DNA of 64,000 bases from Pseudodesulfovibrio sp. S3 (GCF_004025585.1 NZ_QTZO01000005.1:1-64000); one strand, 5' to 3'. Counted from the first letter of the stretch, positions 25,180 to 34,077 are shown. Notes: a model not told the origin generated them from the letters alone. Made by a program: numbers and translations.

Positions 25180-25277
25180 AATCCGCCGGGCGCTAGCATG
25201 TGTATGTGGGGCGAGCCCTCCTCCTGGTACCAAAATAAAATTAGCGGCTTACGATGGATAATCGTGGGCCGCTTTTT
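25180..25277 (+). pseudogene. Decayed copy of the tRNA-Leu 3' half and its terminator
   Basis: Starting at AATCCGCCGGGCG (the 3' side of the anticodon stem), this stretch tracks the intact tRNA at 19501 through the CCA. It then continues without gaps through the tRNA's terminator. I count 37 of 45 identical bases after the CCA, with most changes being transitions. The T-arm is broken, so it cannot be a working tRNA. It looks like an old attachment-site duplication marking the right end of an island. Confidence 0.75.
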
Positions 25278-25285
25278 GTCTGCAA

Positions 25286-25310
25286 GGGGGGGCACCCTCC
25301 TGGTTCCAAA
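25286..25310 (+). repeat. Possible third fragment of the tRNA-Leu 3' end
   Basis: GGGGGCACCCTCCTGGTTCC followed by an A-run resembles the end of the decayed tRNA copy (GAGCCCTCCTCCTGGTACCA). It is short, so homology is only suggestive. Confidence 0.35.
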
Positions 25311-25680
25311 AAAAAGAGGGGATTGGGGAAGGTGTTTATGGATTAACTGTAACATCTGCGCCAGTTCCTGAAGCGCTGAAGTCAACACCCAAGCAGACAT
25401 ATACTCCATGTCATGTTGTTTTGAGAGCAATATTTTCTGTACCGATTCTCATTTGATATGAATAAAAAAACGGTTCAACACAACCATGTATAACTGTATT
25501 AAAATAAGGCGGTGGAGAAAGAACTAATAAGATAGGTGTATTCATGATGGTATTATTGTCAGTGTGGTTTTTTTATAGTTGCTTATCTAAACTGAATTAA
25601 CACAAACTGGTTTGCCACTAAATTGGGTGGAAACAATACTAATGAAAACAGTGTCCTGCCCCCAGATTGCTCAGTCCTGC
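25311..25680. other. AT-rich spacer, no gene seen
   Basis: Low-GC sequence downstream of the fusion gene's stop at 25681. Short reading frames here have no ribosome-binding site or recognisable content. Confidence 0.4.
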
Positions 25681-27162
25681 CTATGCAATTTTAACGCGAG
25701 GATCGCATGTCTTGATATATTCCTTGATTTCATTGGCAAATTCGGAATGAACGTGAATGGATTCGTAGTCAACGGTGGTGGCGGTAATGTACTGGAGGAT
25801 AATGTTTTCGTTTCCCTCGTCGTCGGGGCCGACTCCAGCGAAAAAGAAGCCCATATCTTCAAACGTTGCTGCCATTGTTCTGGTTAAGGGGTCTCCCAGA
25901 GGGAGTGCCAGATGGACAGAAAAAATCCCTTGAGCGCATGCATGTTTCAATCTGTCCGCAATCTGGGCAGCTGCATCAACTCCATATTCTTTCACCCCGA
26001 AGGCGGTCCAACCCTCTTTAATGTCCGACATAGTCCATATGCTTGATTCAGGACTCAGGGGCGGGGCATCCGTTACCGTGTTGCCCACGCTTACCGATAC
26101 GCCGTGGTGCGCATAGATTCGTTCAACCATCTGTCGATGATGATTGGGAATGTACAAGGTTTGGCCACAAAATCCATCGAGATATTTGACAAATATCAAG
26201 TTTCCGATTCGTCTCTTGTCAGCTTCTGAGTCCTTGCCCCATGAGTGTGAGGCCGGGCTTGTATCAATGAGTATGCCGCACTCTTTGCTTCCTAGGCTGA
26301 GTATGGCTCGTTGAGAATGGACGTGGTTGGTGACGGCAAAGGCTTCAATGGCATAGATGCTTCGTTTGCGGGCATCTTCTTCAAGGAATGCAGCCAGGCG
26401 AGATGCGCCTCTTTTGCTTCTGAACCGGGGATCAACAAAGCCGAACGTCAATTCCTCCACGAGAGACTTTGTCTTGCGTCGCACCAAAGCACCGTGTCCC
26501 ATTATCTCATGGGTGTCGTCTGTTTCGATCACCACGGATACCATTTTTTGGGCATGGAGTATCTCTCTGACCCGATCAGGGTAGTAGATATACTCGCTGA
26601 ATAAAACCGCTCCATGCGATTGGAAGGCTAATCGAGAGATAGCTTCGGCATCGTCTGGGGAAGCGAGGCGAAGAGTGTAATCCGTATTTTCGTATAGGTT
26701 TATTGTTTCCCGTGGTGTGGTTTTCTCGTAGGCCAATTTCGCGGGAAGATATTTTTCCATTGAGAGTGTTCGCCTTCCTCCCGGTTGGATGGAAAAGGAT
26801 ACCTTGTCTAGCATTTTTTCGATGAGCAGCAGGCTTATTCCGGTGACGTCTCCACATTGTACGGCGCGTTTTGGGTCGTATTTTGGGAGTTGCGCAATTT
26901 CCAATGGCAACCCATGGAATTGAATGGTTATCTGTAACCCCAACGAGGTCCTGGAAATAGTGGTCTCTATGGTTTCCTGAGGGCCGCCGTAGCCAAATTC
27001 AAGGGCATGATTCAGTCCTTCATCCATGGCGAGGCTGATGCGATATGTGTCTTCTTTGGCAAAACCCGCGCTGTCGGCACAGCTTTTCGCAGCCGAAACG
27101 GCAATGGAAGTATACATTACGTTTGCAGGTAGCGTCATAGAAACAGAATCAGTTCTTTTCAT
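25681..27162 (-). CDS. Anti-sigma-kinase-like ATPase domain fused to GNAT acetyltransferase
   Basis: 493 residues in two parts. Residues ~1-140 look like a HATPase_c_2 (RsbW/SpoIIAB-type) domain: YRISLAMDEGLNHALEFGYGG corresponds to the N-box and DVTGISLLLIEKMLDKVSF to the G-region. Residues ~160-300 resemble a GNAT domain (YTLRLASPDDAEAISRLAFQSHG, then ELTFGFVDPRFRSKRGASRLAAFLEEDARKR). The last ~190 residues look like a second, degenerate acetyltransferase-like half. Possible roles are partner-switch signalling or acetylation of a regulator. The Shine-Dalgarno is poor. Its base composition is lower in GC than the flanking core genes. Confidence 0.72.
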   Translation of the reverse strand: MKRTDSVSMTLPANVMYTSIAVSAAKSCADSAGFAKEDTYRISLAMDEGLNHALEFGYGGPQETIETTISRTSLGLQITIQFHGLPLEIAQLPKYDPKRAVQCGDVTGISLLLIEKMLDKVSFSIQPGGRRTLSMEKYLPAKLAYEKTTPRETINLYENTDYTLRLASPDDAEAISRLAFQSHGAVLFSEYIYYPDRVREILHAQKMVSVVIETDDTHEIMGHGALVRRKTKSLVEELTFGFVDPRFRSKRGASRLAAFLEEDARKRSIYAIEAFAVTNHVHSQRAILSLGSKECGILIDTSPASHSWGKDSEADKRRIGNLIFVKYLDGFCGQTLYIPNHHRQMVERIYAHHGVSVSVGNTVTDAPPLSPESSIWTMSDIKEGWTAFGVKEYGVDAAAQIADRLKHACAQGIFSVHLALPLGDPLTRTMAATFEDMGFFFAGVGPDDEGNENIILQYITATTVDYESIHVHSEFANEIKEYIKTCDPRVKIA

Positions 27163-27685
27163 TTTTATCTCAGCTTGATTGTTGGAAAAACTTCAAGGCA
27201 TAAGGCATGCCCATTTTATGGGGACACCATGCCTAGATTTCGGGGGACACCATACCAATTTTTAGTTCCGTTCAGGCTTTTCAGGACGCACATCTTTCCC
27301 AAATATTCTCTCTCGCGCCGATCAAGGAAAAGCGGTCGATCTCCTGTTGAGGTATTCACCCGAGCGTAAGCCGCTCTCAGGTTCTGGCTCGGTAATGTAA
27401 TGGACATGGTTTGTCATGAATAGCCCAAATGGAGGCGGAACGCCTGTCGCCCGTTCGCATATAATCCCCAATCAGTGCAGGGGGGCAAGATCTTTCTTTC
27501 AAGATCTTTGCCGTGAACCCGACAAAAGAATAGACAAATGACTTATGGGGATGAAAGCTGGCTTTGCGACGAGGCAAGCGGGGCAGCTTCCGCCTGTCTG
27601 AATCATGCTTGGCCTTTTCGAGGAACTTTGGTTGGGCCTCGGAGAAGCATGAAGTCCTTGAATGGTGCTACGATCTGGAGTTTGT
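27163..27685. other. Intergenic region with a possible REP-associated transposase relic
   Basis: On the minus strand around 27290-27370 a frame reads ARVNTSTGDRPLFLDRRERE followed by YLGKM, which resembles the N-terminal region of IS200-like (Y1) REP-associated transposases, but nothing longer survives. On the plus strand GGGGACACCAT occurs twice (27219 and 27242), a pattern I associate with ends of such elements. No intact gene; the identification is tentative. Confidence 0.35.
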
Positions 27686-28159
27686 ATGAATAAAGTAAAG
27701 AATATCGCTGTGGTGGCTCATGACAACTGCAAGGAAGAGCTGCTGGATTTTGTGGACTGCAACCGTGACGCCATGCTCAGGCATAATCTGGTTGCCACGG
27801 GGACAACCGGCCGTCTGGTCGAGTCGCTGCTTGCCGAGAGAGCCCTGCGGTCTGCCGAGGGCCAGGGCATGAAAAAGGTCACCCGGTTGAAGTCGGGGCC
27901 GTTGGGCGGGGACCAACAGCTTGGCGCGCTGATCGCCGACGGGAAAGTCGACATCCTCATTTTTTTCTGGGATCCCATGGAACCCCAGCCCCACGACGTC
28001 GATGTGAAGGCATTGCTTCGTCTGGCCGTGTTGTACAATCTTCCGACGGCCAGCAACCGTTCGTCGGCAGAGTTTCTGATTTCATCGGTCTTTTTCGACA
28101 ATGAATTCAGTATGAAAAAAAGTGAATTCTTTGCCTATGCCGATAGAAGTCTGGACTAG
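27686..28159 (+). CDS. mgsA: Methylglyoxal synthase
   Basis: 157 residues. It converts dihydroxyacetone phosphate to methylglyoxal and phosphate, a bypass of lower glycolysis. The family's motifs are in place: NIAVVAHDNCKEEL (His12), the phosphate-binding ATGTTGRLVE, SGPLGGDQQLGALI with catalytic-type Asp76, and FFWDPMEPQPHDVDVKALLRLA. The ATG at 27686 has GGAG 6 bases upstream, better than an upstream in-frame start at 27662. Convergent with the MarR gene. Confidence 0.93.
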   Translation: MNKVKNIAVVAHDNCKEELLDFVDCNRDAMLRHNLVATGTTGRLVESLLAERALRSAEGQGMKKVTRLKSGPLGGDQQLGALIADGKVDILIFFWDPMEPQPHDVDVKALLRLAVLYNLPTASNRSSAEFLISSVFFDNEFSMKKSEFFAYADRSLD

Positions 28160-28256
28160 CTTTCCGGCTTCGTCTCCTTGGGATTCACGATTCTGTTTTC
28201 GCGATAGGCGGTGCGCAACCGCGGGAACACAATGCGATAATCGCAGATGGCGGTTA

Positions 28257-28721
28257 TTACGCTCCCCTTGCGGGAATAAGAAGTGCCATTTTTTCCCGGA
28301 CGCACTCAAGCAATGTGCAGGCGTTCACGGCGCTGGTCGCGTCAATGTCCGGCAACATTTGTTGAATGATGGCTGCTTCGTTTTTATGGACCTGCCTTAA
28401 GGTCTCGCGGCCATGATCGGTGAGTTCCAGCAGTTTGGAACGTTTGTGGCGCGGATTATCCAGAAATACAATCATGTTTTGCTGCTCCAGTTCATTGACC
28501 GCAGTCTGCACGAACTGACGGGAGATGTTCAGGGCGTGAGCCACGTCCGGAACCGTTGTCCGGCCGAGTTTGACTAGCGTGTTTGCCAACCTGACCTGAG
28601 AGGTGCGCATGCCCGCCTGTTCATGGATGTCGTCCATGAGTACAGACAGGGTCGCCTGGGTGTGGAACAACTCCTTGAACAAGGCATGCAGCTGGGCACC
28701 GGAAGCGTGTTTTCCAGCCAT
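28257..28721 (-). CDS. MarR-family transcriptional regulator
   Basis: 154 residues. The winged-helix core is visible: TTVPDVAHALNISRQFVQTAVNELEQQNMIVFLDNPRHKRSKLLELTDHGRETL, the last part being the wing and the MarR signature. The ATG follows the methyltransferase stop by two bases (TAATCATG) with AGGTGG upstream, so the pair forms one operon. A dyad upstream of that operon is the likely operator. Confidence 0.87.
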   Translation of the reverse strand: MAGKHASGAQLHALFKELFHTQATLSVLMDDIHEQAGMRTSQVRLANTLVKLGRTTVPDVAHALNISRQFVQTAVNELEQQNMIVFLDNPRHKRSKLLELTDHGRETLRQVHKNEAAIIQQMLPDIDATSAVNACTLLECVREKMALLIPARGA

Positions 28722-28723
28722 GA

Positions 28724-29218
28724 TTACAACCACCTGCGTACAATGTTGCGATATGTCTTATATTCCGCCCCAAACCGCCTGCCCAGGTACGCCTCCTCTC
28801 TGGGGATGACATAGATGGAAAGGTACAGGAACATGAGCAGGGCCGAGGCGAGCATCCACAGGCTGCCTATGGCAACGCCCAATCCGACGAGAATGGACAT
28901 GAAGCCTACATACATGGGGTTGCGGCTGTATTGGTATGCGCCATCCGTCACCAGCCGGGACACCGGCAGGTTGGTCGGTACGTTGACGCCCAGGGATCGG
29001 AACCGGCCATGGCCCCACATCATGAAGAATATCCCTGCCGCTATGATCCCTGCGCCCGCGCTCAACATGATCAGATAATGAACAGCCCGGAGCGTCCAGG
29101 GGAAGATGAGGTCGAGGCAAATGCCGCTGAGCAGGCAGCAGTAGAAAAAGAATGGCGGCATGATGTTCACGCCGGCTGAATCCGTTGCCGGGATGTCGGG
29201 TATGGTTTGCTTTTCCAT
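28724..29218 (-). CDS. Isoprenylcysteine carboxyl methyltransferase (ICMT)-family membrane protein
   Basis: 164 residues with four to five hydrophobic helices. The C-terminal signature of ICMT/PEMT-like methyltransferases is clear: RLVTDGAYQYSRNPMYVGFMSILVGLG, then VIPREEAYLGRRFGAEYKTYRNIVRRWL. Bacterial members methylate unknown lipid or small-molecule carboxyl or amine acceptors using SAM. AGGAGG lies 5 bases before the ATG at 29218. First gene of an operon with MarR. Confidence 0.87.
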   Translation of the reverse strand: MEKQTIPDIPATDSAGVNIMPPFFFYCCLLSGICLDLIFPWTLRAVHYLIMLSAGAGIIAAGIFFMMWGHGRFRSLGVNVPTNLPVSRLVTDGAYQYSRNPMYVGFMSILVGLGVAIGSLWMLASALLMFLYLSIYVIPREEAYLGRRFGAEYKTYRNIVRRWL

Positions 29219-29267
29219 TGCAACCTCCTGGTGGTGCATTTCATATGTTGTGAATGGTGTACCACTA

Positions 29268-29304
29268 TGACAACCATATTGTCAACATGTAAATTTGGTT
29301 GTCA
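29268..29304. promoter_or_regulatory. Predicted MarR operator upstream of the ICMT-marR operon
   Basis: TGACAA-CCATA-TTGTCA (29268-29284) is a perfect 6-5-6 dyad, and a further TTGTCA half-site lies at 29299-29304. On the minus strand the half-sites double as TTGACA -35-like boxes, so binding would block transcription. Located 50-86 bases upstream of the ICMT start. Confidence 0.6.
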
Positions 29305-29426
29305 ATTCTGGAGTTGTGCCGCAGAGGCGTTGTCCGAACCTGTTGGCGCCGTCACGGATCCATATGGGTGGCCGATAGTATCGGTTCGGAGAGGGATGAA
29401 TATGGGCAAAGGGTCGGGCAGCAGGC

Positions 29427-30119
29427 TCACTGCACCGGAAAATTGAAATAGGTGTCCGGGTAGGGTTCGTCGATCAGGGTGAAATGCCACCATTCTCTTT
29501 GGAGGGGCTTGAAGCCGTTCCGCTGCATGATGTTGCTGAGCAAAGCCCGGTTGGCCCTGGCCTGGGGGCTGATTCCGGTGTCGGTCGGCCAGGATTTCCT
29601 GCCGAAGAAATCAAAGGAGCTGCCCATGTCCAGTTCGGTTCCGGTAAGCTTGTCGATAATGGTCAGGTCCACGGTGGAGCCTCGGGAATGGCCGGATTTC
29701 CCAGCGATGAAGCCGTCCCTGAGCAGGTGCTTTTTCTGTACGTCCGGGTAGTACTTCGTCTTCATCCGGGTGTCCTTGGCGTCGGCGGCCCAGCGCACGA
29801 AGTGGTCGACGGCCTGTTGTGGGCGATATCCGTCAAAGACCTTGATGCCCAGGCCGAACGGGGTCAATTCCGCCTGTACTGCCGCAAGGGCCCTGGCTGC
29901 CGGTTCTGAGAGGATCACCCTCGGCGCCAGATATCCGCGGATGCGTTCGCCGACGAAGTTGTCGTCGGAATAATAGCGAACGTCGAGGACCACTCCGGGG
30001 ATGCACTCATCCACATGGACGAAGCCGTCCGGCAACGGGGAGGCGCCCAGGGCCGGGACGGCCTGAAAAGCGCACAGCAACAGCAGGCAAAAGACGGTCT
30101 TGACGGATCTTTCAAACAT
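29427..30119 (-). CDS. D-Ala-D-Ala dipeptidase (VanX/DdpX family), exported
   Basis: 230 residues. Signal peptide MFERSVKTVFCLLLLCAFQAVPALG, then a zinc peptidase domain. The zinc motif SxHxxGxxxD reads SGHSRGSTVD, the EWWH motif near the end supplies another His, and LDVRYYSDDNFVG and VFDGYRPQQAV are family-typical. The export signal argues for peptidoglycan-fragment dipeptide hydrolysis in the periplasm rather than vancomycin resistance. No other van genes are near. The ATG at 30119 has AAGGA upstream. It trails the ABC operon by 120 bases. Confidence 0.9.
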   Translation of the reverse strand: MFERSVKTVFCLLLLCAFQAVPALGASPLPDGFVHVDECIPGVVLDVRYYSDDNFVGERIRGYLAPRVILSEPAARALAAVQAELTPFGLGIKVFDGYRPQQAVDHFVRWAADAKDTRMKTKYYPDVQKKHLLRDGFIAGKSGHSRGSTVDLTIIDKLTGTELDMGSSFDFFGRKSWPTDTGISPQARANRALLSNIMQRNGFKPLQREWWHFTLIDEPYPDTYFNFPVQ

Positions 30120-30239
30120 GAAGGCGTTCCTTGTTTTGGCTGGATGCCCGAATTTCGGCCCGGCCTGTCCGCTCATACCGTGAAATCCGTGGATGTGCAC
30201 CTTTGGCGGCAGGGGTGTCCGGCGTGGATTTGCGACCTA

Positions 30240-31916
30240 TCAGGCTGTTGTTTTCATGCGCAGTCGACTGATGACCAGGCTCAACACGCCGGTCAGGATG
30301 ATGAGCAGGGTGCCGTAGGCCATGGACAGTCCCATTTCGTACTCGAAGACGGCGTTGACCATGGCGATGGAGACCGGCTTGTTGGAGGCCGTGTAGAGGA
30401 ACGTCGAGGTCGTGTATTCCCCGATGCTTCGGATGAACACGAACAGGAAACCGGCCAGCAGTCCCGGATAGAGGGTGGGCAGGCTGACCTTGCAACAGGT
30501 CTGGAATCCCGAAGCTCCCAGACTTTTGGAGGCTTCCGTCAAAGTGTCGCTCAGGTTCTGGAAGGAGATATGGACGGTCTTGACCATGATGGGCAGGGAG
30601 TTGATGAAATATCCCAGGGGAAGGAGGATGTAGGTTCCCAGCAGGATCGTGTTGAAGGCGAAAATGTTGGGTGTGGAGTTGGCGTTGATCAGGTTGACGG
30701 CCACGGCGCTGGCGGGCATGGCCCAGGGCAGGATGACCAGGAATTCGATGAGCCAGCGTACTTTCAGCCGCGTTTTTTCGATGATGTAGGAGGCCGGAAC
30801 GGCCACCAGGAGGCAGAGGAACGCTGCCAGCAGCGACATGTTCACGCTGGTCAGAAAGGGCTGGAGTTTCCTTGCGCGGGTGAATATGGCCCGGAAGTTG
30901 TCCACGGTGAATTCTCGCGGGTAGACGCTGATCATCCAGGAGCTGGAGTCCGCGAACGACAGCACTATGATGGTCGCGAAGGGCAGGAAGATCGCCAACA
31001 TCAGGAAACCGGCCAGGAGATACAGGGCGTATCGGGCCACCGGGTTGCGCATTCTCACGGGTTGTATGGGAACGCCCTTCACGGAAGAATCGAAGAGCAT
31101 CCGCTTTTCGTACCACCGGAGCAAGGCGAAGAAAATCAGGGACAAAAAGGTCAGCACCACCACCTGAACGGCGGCAATGCCCATGTAGTTGTTGGCCTTG
31201 GCCAGCAGTATCTGGGTGGTCAGCACCTTGTAGCTTCCCCCGATGATGCTCGGGGCGGCAAAGGAGCCGATGCCGGTCATGAAGGTCACGGCTGCGGCGG
31301 TGATCAGGGCAGGGGTGATGAAGGGCCGGATGACCGAAGTGAAGACCTTGAATTTTGATGCGCCCAGACTCCGGGCACTCTCCAGCACGGCCAGGTCGAT
31401 GTGCCGGATGGCCAGTGAAACCGCGATGTAGAAATAGACGTATTGCGTGTAGGTGTGGACGAGCAGGATTCCCGGCAACCCGATGAAATGGTAGGGGGCG
31501 CTTCCAAGGCCGAGGATCGTTTCAAGGGTCTTGGTGACCAGCCCGCTTTCCCCGTAGAGTTGCTCAAAGGCGTATACGATGATGATTCCGGGCATCATCA
31601 CCGGGAGCAGCAGTATCTTGTCCACGGTCTGTTTGAAGGGAAACTCGAAATAGTGCACGGCAAAAGCCAGGGCTGTGCCGACAAAACCGCACGTCAAGAC
31701 GGTCAGCAGGCCGAGCACGATGGAGTTCTTCAGCACCAGCAGGTTGGTGGCGGTGGCGAAATAATCCAGGTAGCGGGCGGTCGTGAATCCGTCGAGGTGC
31801 GTGAGGCTGATCTTGAGTGTGGAGAGTGCGGGATACAGGATGTACCCCGTCAGGAACCAGATCAGGGCCGCGATCACCATGCAGCCCGGCAAACTGCGAA
31901 TGCTCCGTCTTATCAT
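30240..31916 (-). CDS. ABC transporter permease, duplicated (FbpB-like)
   Basis: 558 residues with two fused BPD_transp_1 halves, about twelve membrane segments. EAA loops are visible in each half (ESARSLGASKFKVFTSVIRPFITPALI and EASKSLGASGFQTCCKVSLPTLYPGLL). This architecture is typical of ferric-iron, phosphonate (2-AEP) and similar importers. The ATG at 31916 follows the ATPase stop by one base (TGACATG). The longer frame to 31961 overlaps the ATPase. Confidence 0.88.
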   Translation of the reverse strand: MIRRSIRSLPGCMVIAALIWFLTGYILYPALSTLKISLTHLDGFTTARYLDYFATATNLLVLKNSIVLGLLTVLTCGFVGTALAFAVHYFEFPFKQTVDKILLLPVMMPGIIIVYAFEQLYGESGLVTKTLETILGLGSAPYHFIGLPGILLVHTYTQYVYFYIAVSLAIRHIDLAVLESARSLGASKFKVFTSVIRPFITPALITAAAVTFMTGIGSFAAPSIIGGSYKVLTTQILLAKANNYMGIAAVQVVVLTFLSLIFFALLRWYEKRMLFDSSVKGVPIQPVRMRNPVARYALYLLAGFLMLAIFLPFATIIVLSFADSSSWMISVYPREFTVDNFRAIFTRARKLQPFLTSVNMSLLAAFLCLLVAVPASYIIEKTRLKVRWLIEFLVILPWAMPASAVAVNLINANSTPNIFAFNTILLGTYILLPLGYFINSLPIMVKTVHISFQNLSDTLTEASKSLGASGFQTCCKVSLPTLYPGLLAGFLFVFIRSIGEYTTSTFLYTASNKPVSIAMVNAVFEYEMGLSMAYGTLLIILTGVLSLVISRLRMKTTA

Positions 31917-31917
31917 G

Positions 31918-32964
31918 TCACTCGTCCAGTACCGTGACGCACTGTTCGGGGAACGAGGCAAAGACGGTGTTCCCTTCCCGGCAATCGATGTTCCGGCCCA
32001 TGGTGTTCAGCGCTGCCACGCGCAGGGTGATGTCCTTCACCTGCACCACGTAATTGATCCAGACGCCGTTGAGCTGCCTGTCCGCCAGACGGCCTTCAAG
32101 GCAGTTGGCACTGGCAGCCGGTTCTTTTGTGAGCGAGATGTCCTGGGGCCGGATGGAGAGGTATTTCCCTTTGCCGTATTGGCCGTTCACCTGAATATCC
32201 AGTCCGTCGGCCACGGTTGCCCTGCCGTCCTTCCACCGGGTTTCCAGCAGGTTGGTATCGCCGATGAACTTGGCGACAAAGGCGTTTTTCGGTTTGCCGT
32301 AGATCTCTTCCGGGGTGCCCACCTGGACAATGCGTCCCTTGTCGAACACCGCTATGCGGTCGGACAGGGTCAGCGCCTCGGTCTGGTCGTGGGTCACGAA
32401 CACGGTGGTGATGCCGAGCTTTCGCTGCAGGTTCTTCAGCTCCACGCGCATGCGGTCGCGCAGCCGGGCGTCCAGGTTGGACATGGGTTCGTCCAGCAGC
32501 AGCACCCGCGGCTCCACGGCCAGGGACCGGGCCAAGGCCACCCGCTGCTGTTCGCCGCCCGAGAGTTCGGAAATCCTGCGCTGGCCGAAGCCGGTCAGGC
32601 CGACCATGTCCATGTGCCTTGCGACGGACCCACGGATTTCCTCCGGGGACTTTTTCTGTATCTTCAGTCCGTATTCGATGTTTTCGTGGACGGTCATATA
32701 TGGGAAAAGGGCATAGTTCTGGAACACCATGCCCACCTTGCGCTTTTCCGGGGCCAGGCGGGTGATGTCCCGGCCCCCCAGGAAAATGCTGCCCGATTGC
32801 GGGGTAATGAACCCCGCAATCAGACGCAATATGGTTGTCTTGCCGCAGCCGGAGGGGCCCAGAAAGGTGAAGAATTCCCCTTTGGCTATGTCCAGATCAA
32901 TGCCTGAACAGGCGACGGTGTCGCCAAAGGATCTTTCAACCCCCTTGATGACCACTTCTCCCAT
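31918..32964 (-). CDS. ABC transporter ATPase (FbpC/PotA-like)
   Basis: 348 residues. Walker A GPSGCGKTT, Q-loop VFQNYALFPYMTV, signature LSGGEQQR, Walker B VLLLDEP, D-loop NLDARLR and H-loop FVTHDQTEA, then a C-terminal TOBE-like domain (KYLSIRPQDISL). The ATG at 32964 has GGGAGC 6 bases upstream. 14 bases separate it from the binding-protein gene. Confidence 0.9.
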   Translation of the reverse strand: MGEVVIKGVERSFGDTVACSGIDLDIAKGEFFTFLGPSGCGKTTILRLIAGFITPQSGSIFLGGRDITRLAPEKRKVGMVFQNYALFPYMTVHENIEYGLKIQKKSPEEIRGSVARHMDMVGLTGFGQRRISELSGGEQQRVALARSLAVEPRVLLLDEPMSNLDARLRDRMRVELKNLQRKLGITTVFVTHDQTEALTLSDRIAVFDKGRIVQVGTPEEIYGKPKNAFVAKFIGDTNLLETRWKDGRATVADGLDIQVNGQYGKGKYLSIRPQDISLTKEPAASANCLEGRLADRQLNGVWINYVVQVKDITLRVAALNTMGRNIDCREGNTVFASFPEQCVTVLDE

Positions 32965-32978
32965 GCTGTCGCTCCCTG

Positions 32979-34019
32979 CTACTTTGTGTCCTTGCCGGAA
33001 TCCTTGATCTCCATGTCCCAATGCTGCATCCACGCGGACTGTTTGGAGGCCAGGTCGCCCCAGTCCACATCCATGACCTTGAAGGTGATCTCGCTCATCC
33101 ATGCAGGGGAATCCGCCATGGCCTCGGGATGGGTGGGCATGCGGTTGAACTTGTTGGCCAGTTGAGCCTGCACCTTGGCGCTGCCCGCGTATTCGACAAA
33201 AGCCCTGGCTGCGTTGGGATGCTTGGCGCCCTTGATGACGGCGATGCCGTCCGTGATGACCGGAGAGCCGCTTTCGGCGTTGATGACCTTGAGCGGCATC
33301 TTGTTCTTGATCTTGTTGTCGATGACGGAGTTCAGCACCGCGAAGCTGATGGCGGCTTCCTTCCTGCCCACGGCCTGGAACTGCATCGAACCGCTGCCGT
33401 AATAGCGCTTGGTGTTGGCGTCCACACCCTTGAGCAAGGCCCAGCCCGCGTCGAGGTTGCCCTGTTTTTCATACTGCTGGAGCAATGCGGAGTAGGTGGC
33501 ACGGGCCGAAGAGGAGAGGGCGTTTCTGAACACCATCTGGCCTTGGTAGCGGGGATCGGCCAGATCCTTCCAGTCCTTGGGAGCGTCTTCGGCGGTCAGC
33601 ATCTCGCTGTTGTAGAACATGAGCACGGGCGTCTGGATGGTGCCGATCCAGTATCCTTCCTTGTCCTTGAACAGGGGATTGACCTTGTCCGCCCATGAAG
33701 GGGTGAACGGCTGGAAAAGATCCTGGCCCTTCAGTTCCTGAAAGACCGAGGAGGGGGCGCCGTACATGACGTCGGATTGGGGGTTGGCCTTTTCAGCGCG
33801 GACCCTGTCCGCCAGTTCTCCCTTGAGGTTGATGAATTCGACCTTGACCCCGGTCTCCTTTTCGAAACCGTCCGCCACCAGCTCCAGCATGGATTCGCCG
33901 TGGGTGGAGTAGACCACCACCTTTTCTTCCAGCGTGTCGGCCGGGGCGGGGGATGCACAGAAGACCAGCATCAGGGCCGCCATGGCCAGCCTCATCACTT
34001 TCCCATTCAAATCTCGCAT
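32979..34019 (-). CDS. Family-1 extracellular solute-binding protein
   Basis: 346 residues. A signal peptide (MRDLNGKVMRLAMAALMLVFCASPAPA) precedes a periplasmic domain: VVVYSTHGESMLELVADGFEKETGVKVEFI, GELADRVRAEKANPQSDVMYG, and RYYGSGSMQF, whose Tyr pair recalls iron-binding FbpA proteins. Candidate ligands are Fe(III), aminoethylphosphonate or polyamine-like compounds. GGAGG lies 4 bases before the ATG. It is second in the operon after the PP2C gene. Confidence 0.85.
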   Translation of the reverse strand: MRDLNGKVMRLAMAALMLVFCASPAPADTLEEKVVVYSTHGESMLELVADGFEKETGVKVEFINLKGELADRVRAEKANPQSDVMYGAPSSVFQELKGQDLFQPFTPSWADKVNPLFKDKEGYWIGTIQTPVLMFYNSEMLTAEDAPKDWKDLADPRYQGQMVFRNALSSSARATYSALLQQYEKQGNLDAGWALLKGVDANTKRYYGSGSMQFQAVGRKEAAISFAVLNSVIDNKIKNKMPLKVINAESGSPVITDGIAVIKGAKHPNAARAFVEYAGSAKVQAQLANKFNRMPTHPEAMADSPAWMSEITFKVMDVDWGDLASKQSAWMQHWDMEIKDSGKDTK

Positions 34020-34077
34020 AGTTCCTCCAGTGATATTATTGTATGAAATTGCAATTGGCTGTGGTGAAGGCAGCGGG

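Noticed and set aside
19600-25200. Integrase or recombination-directionality gene in the tRNA-Leu island
   Set aside because: Looked for and not found; all substantial genes there belong to the enzyme and importer. The island claim rests only on the duplicated tRNA end.
29427-30119. Vancomycin resistance (VanX)
   Set aside because: The dipeptidase has a signal peptide and no vanHA/vanRS neighbours; a cell-wall dipeptide role is more likely.
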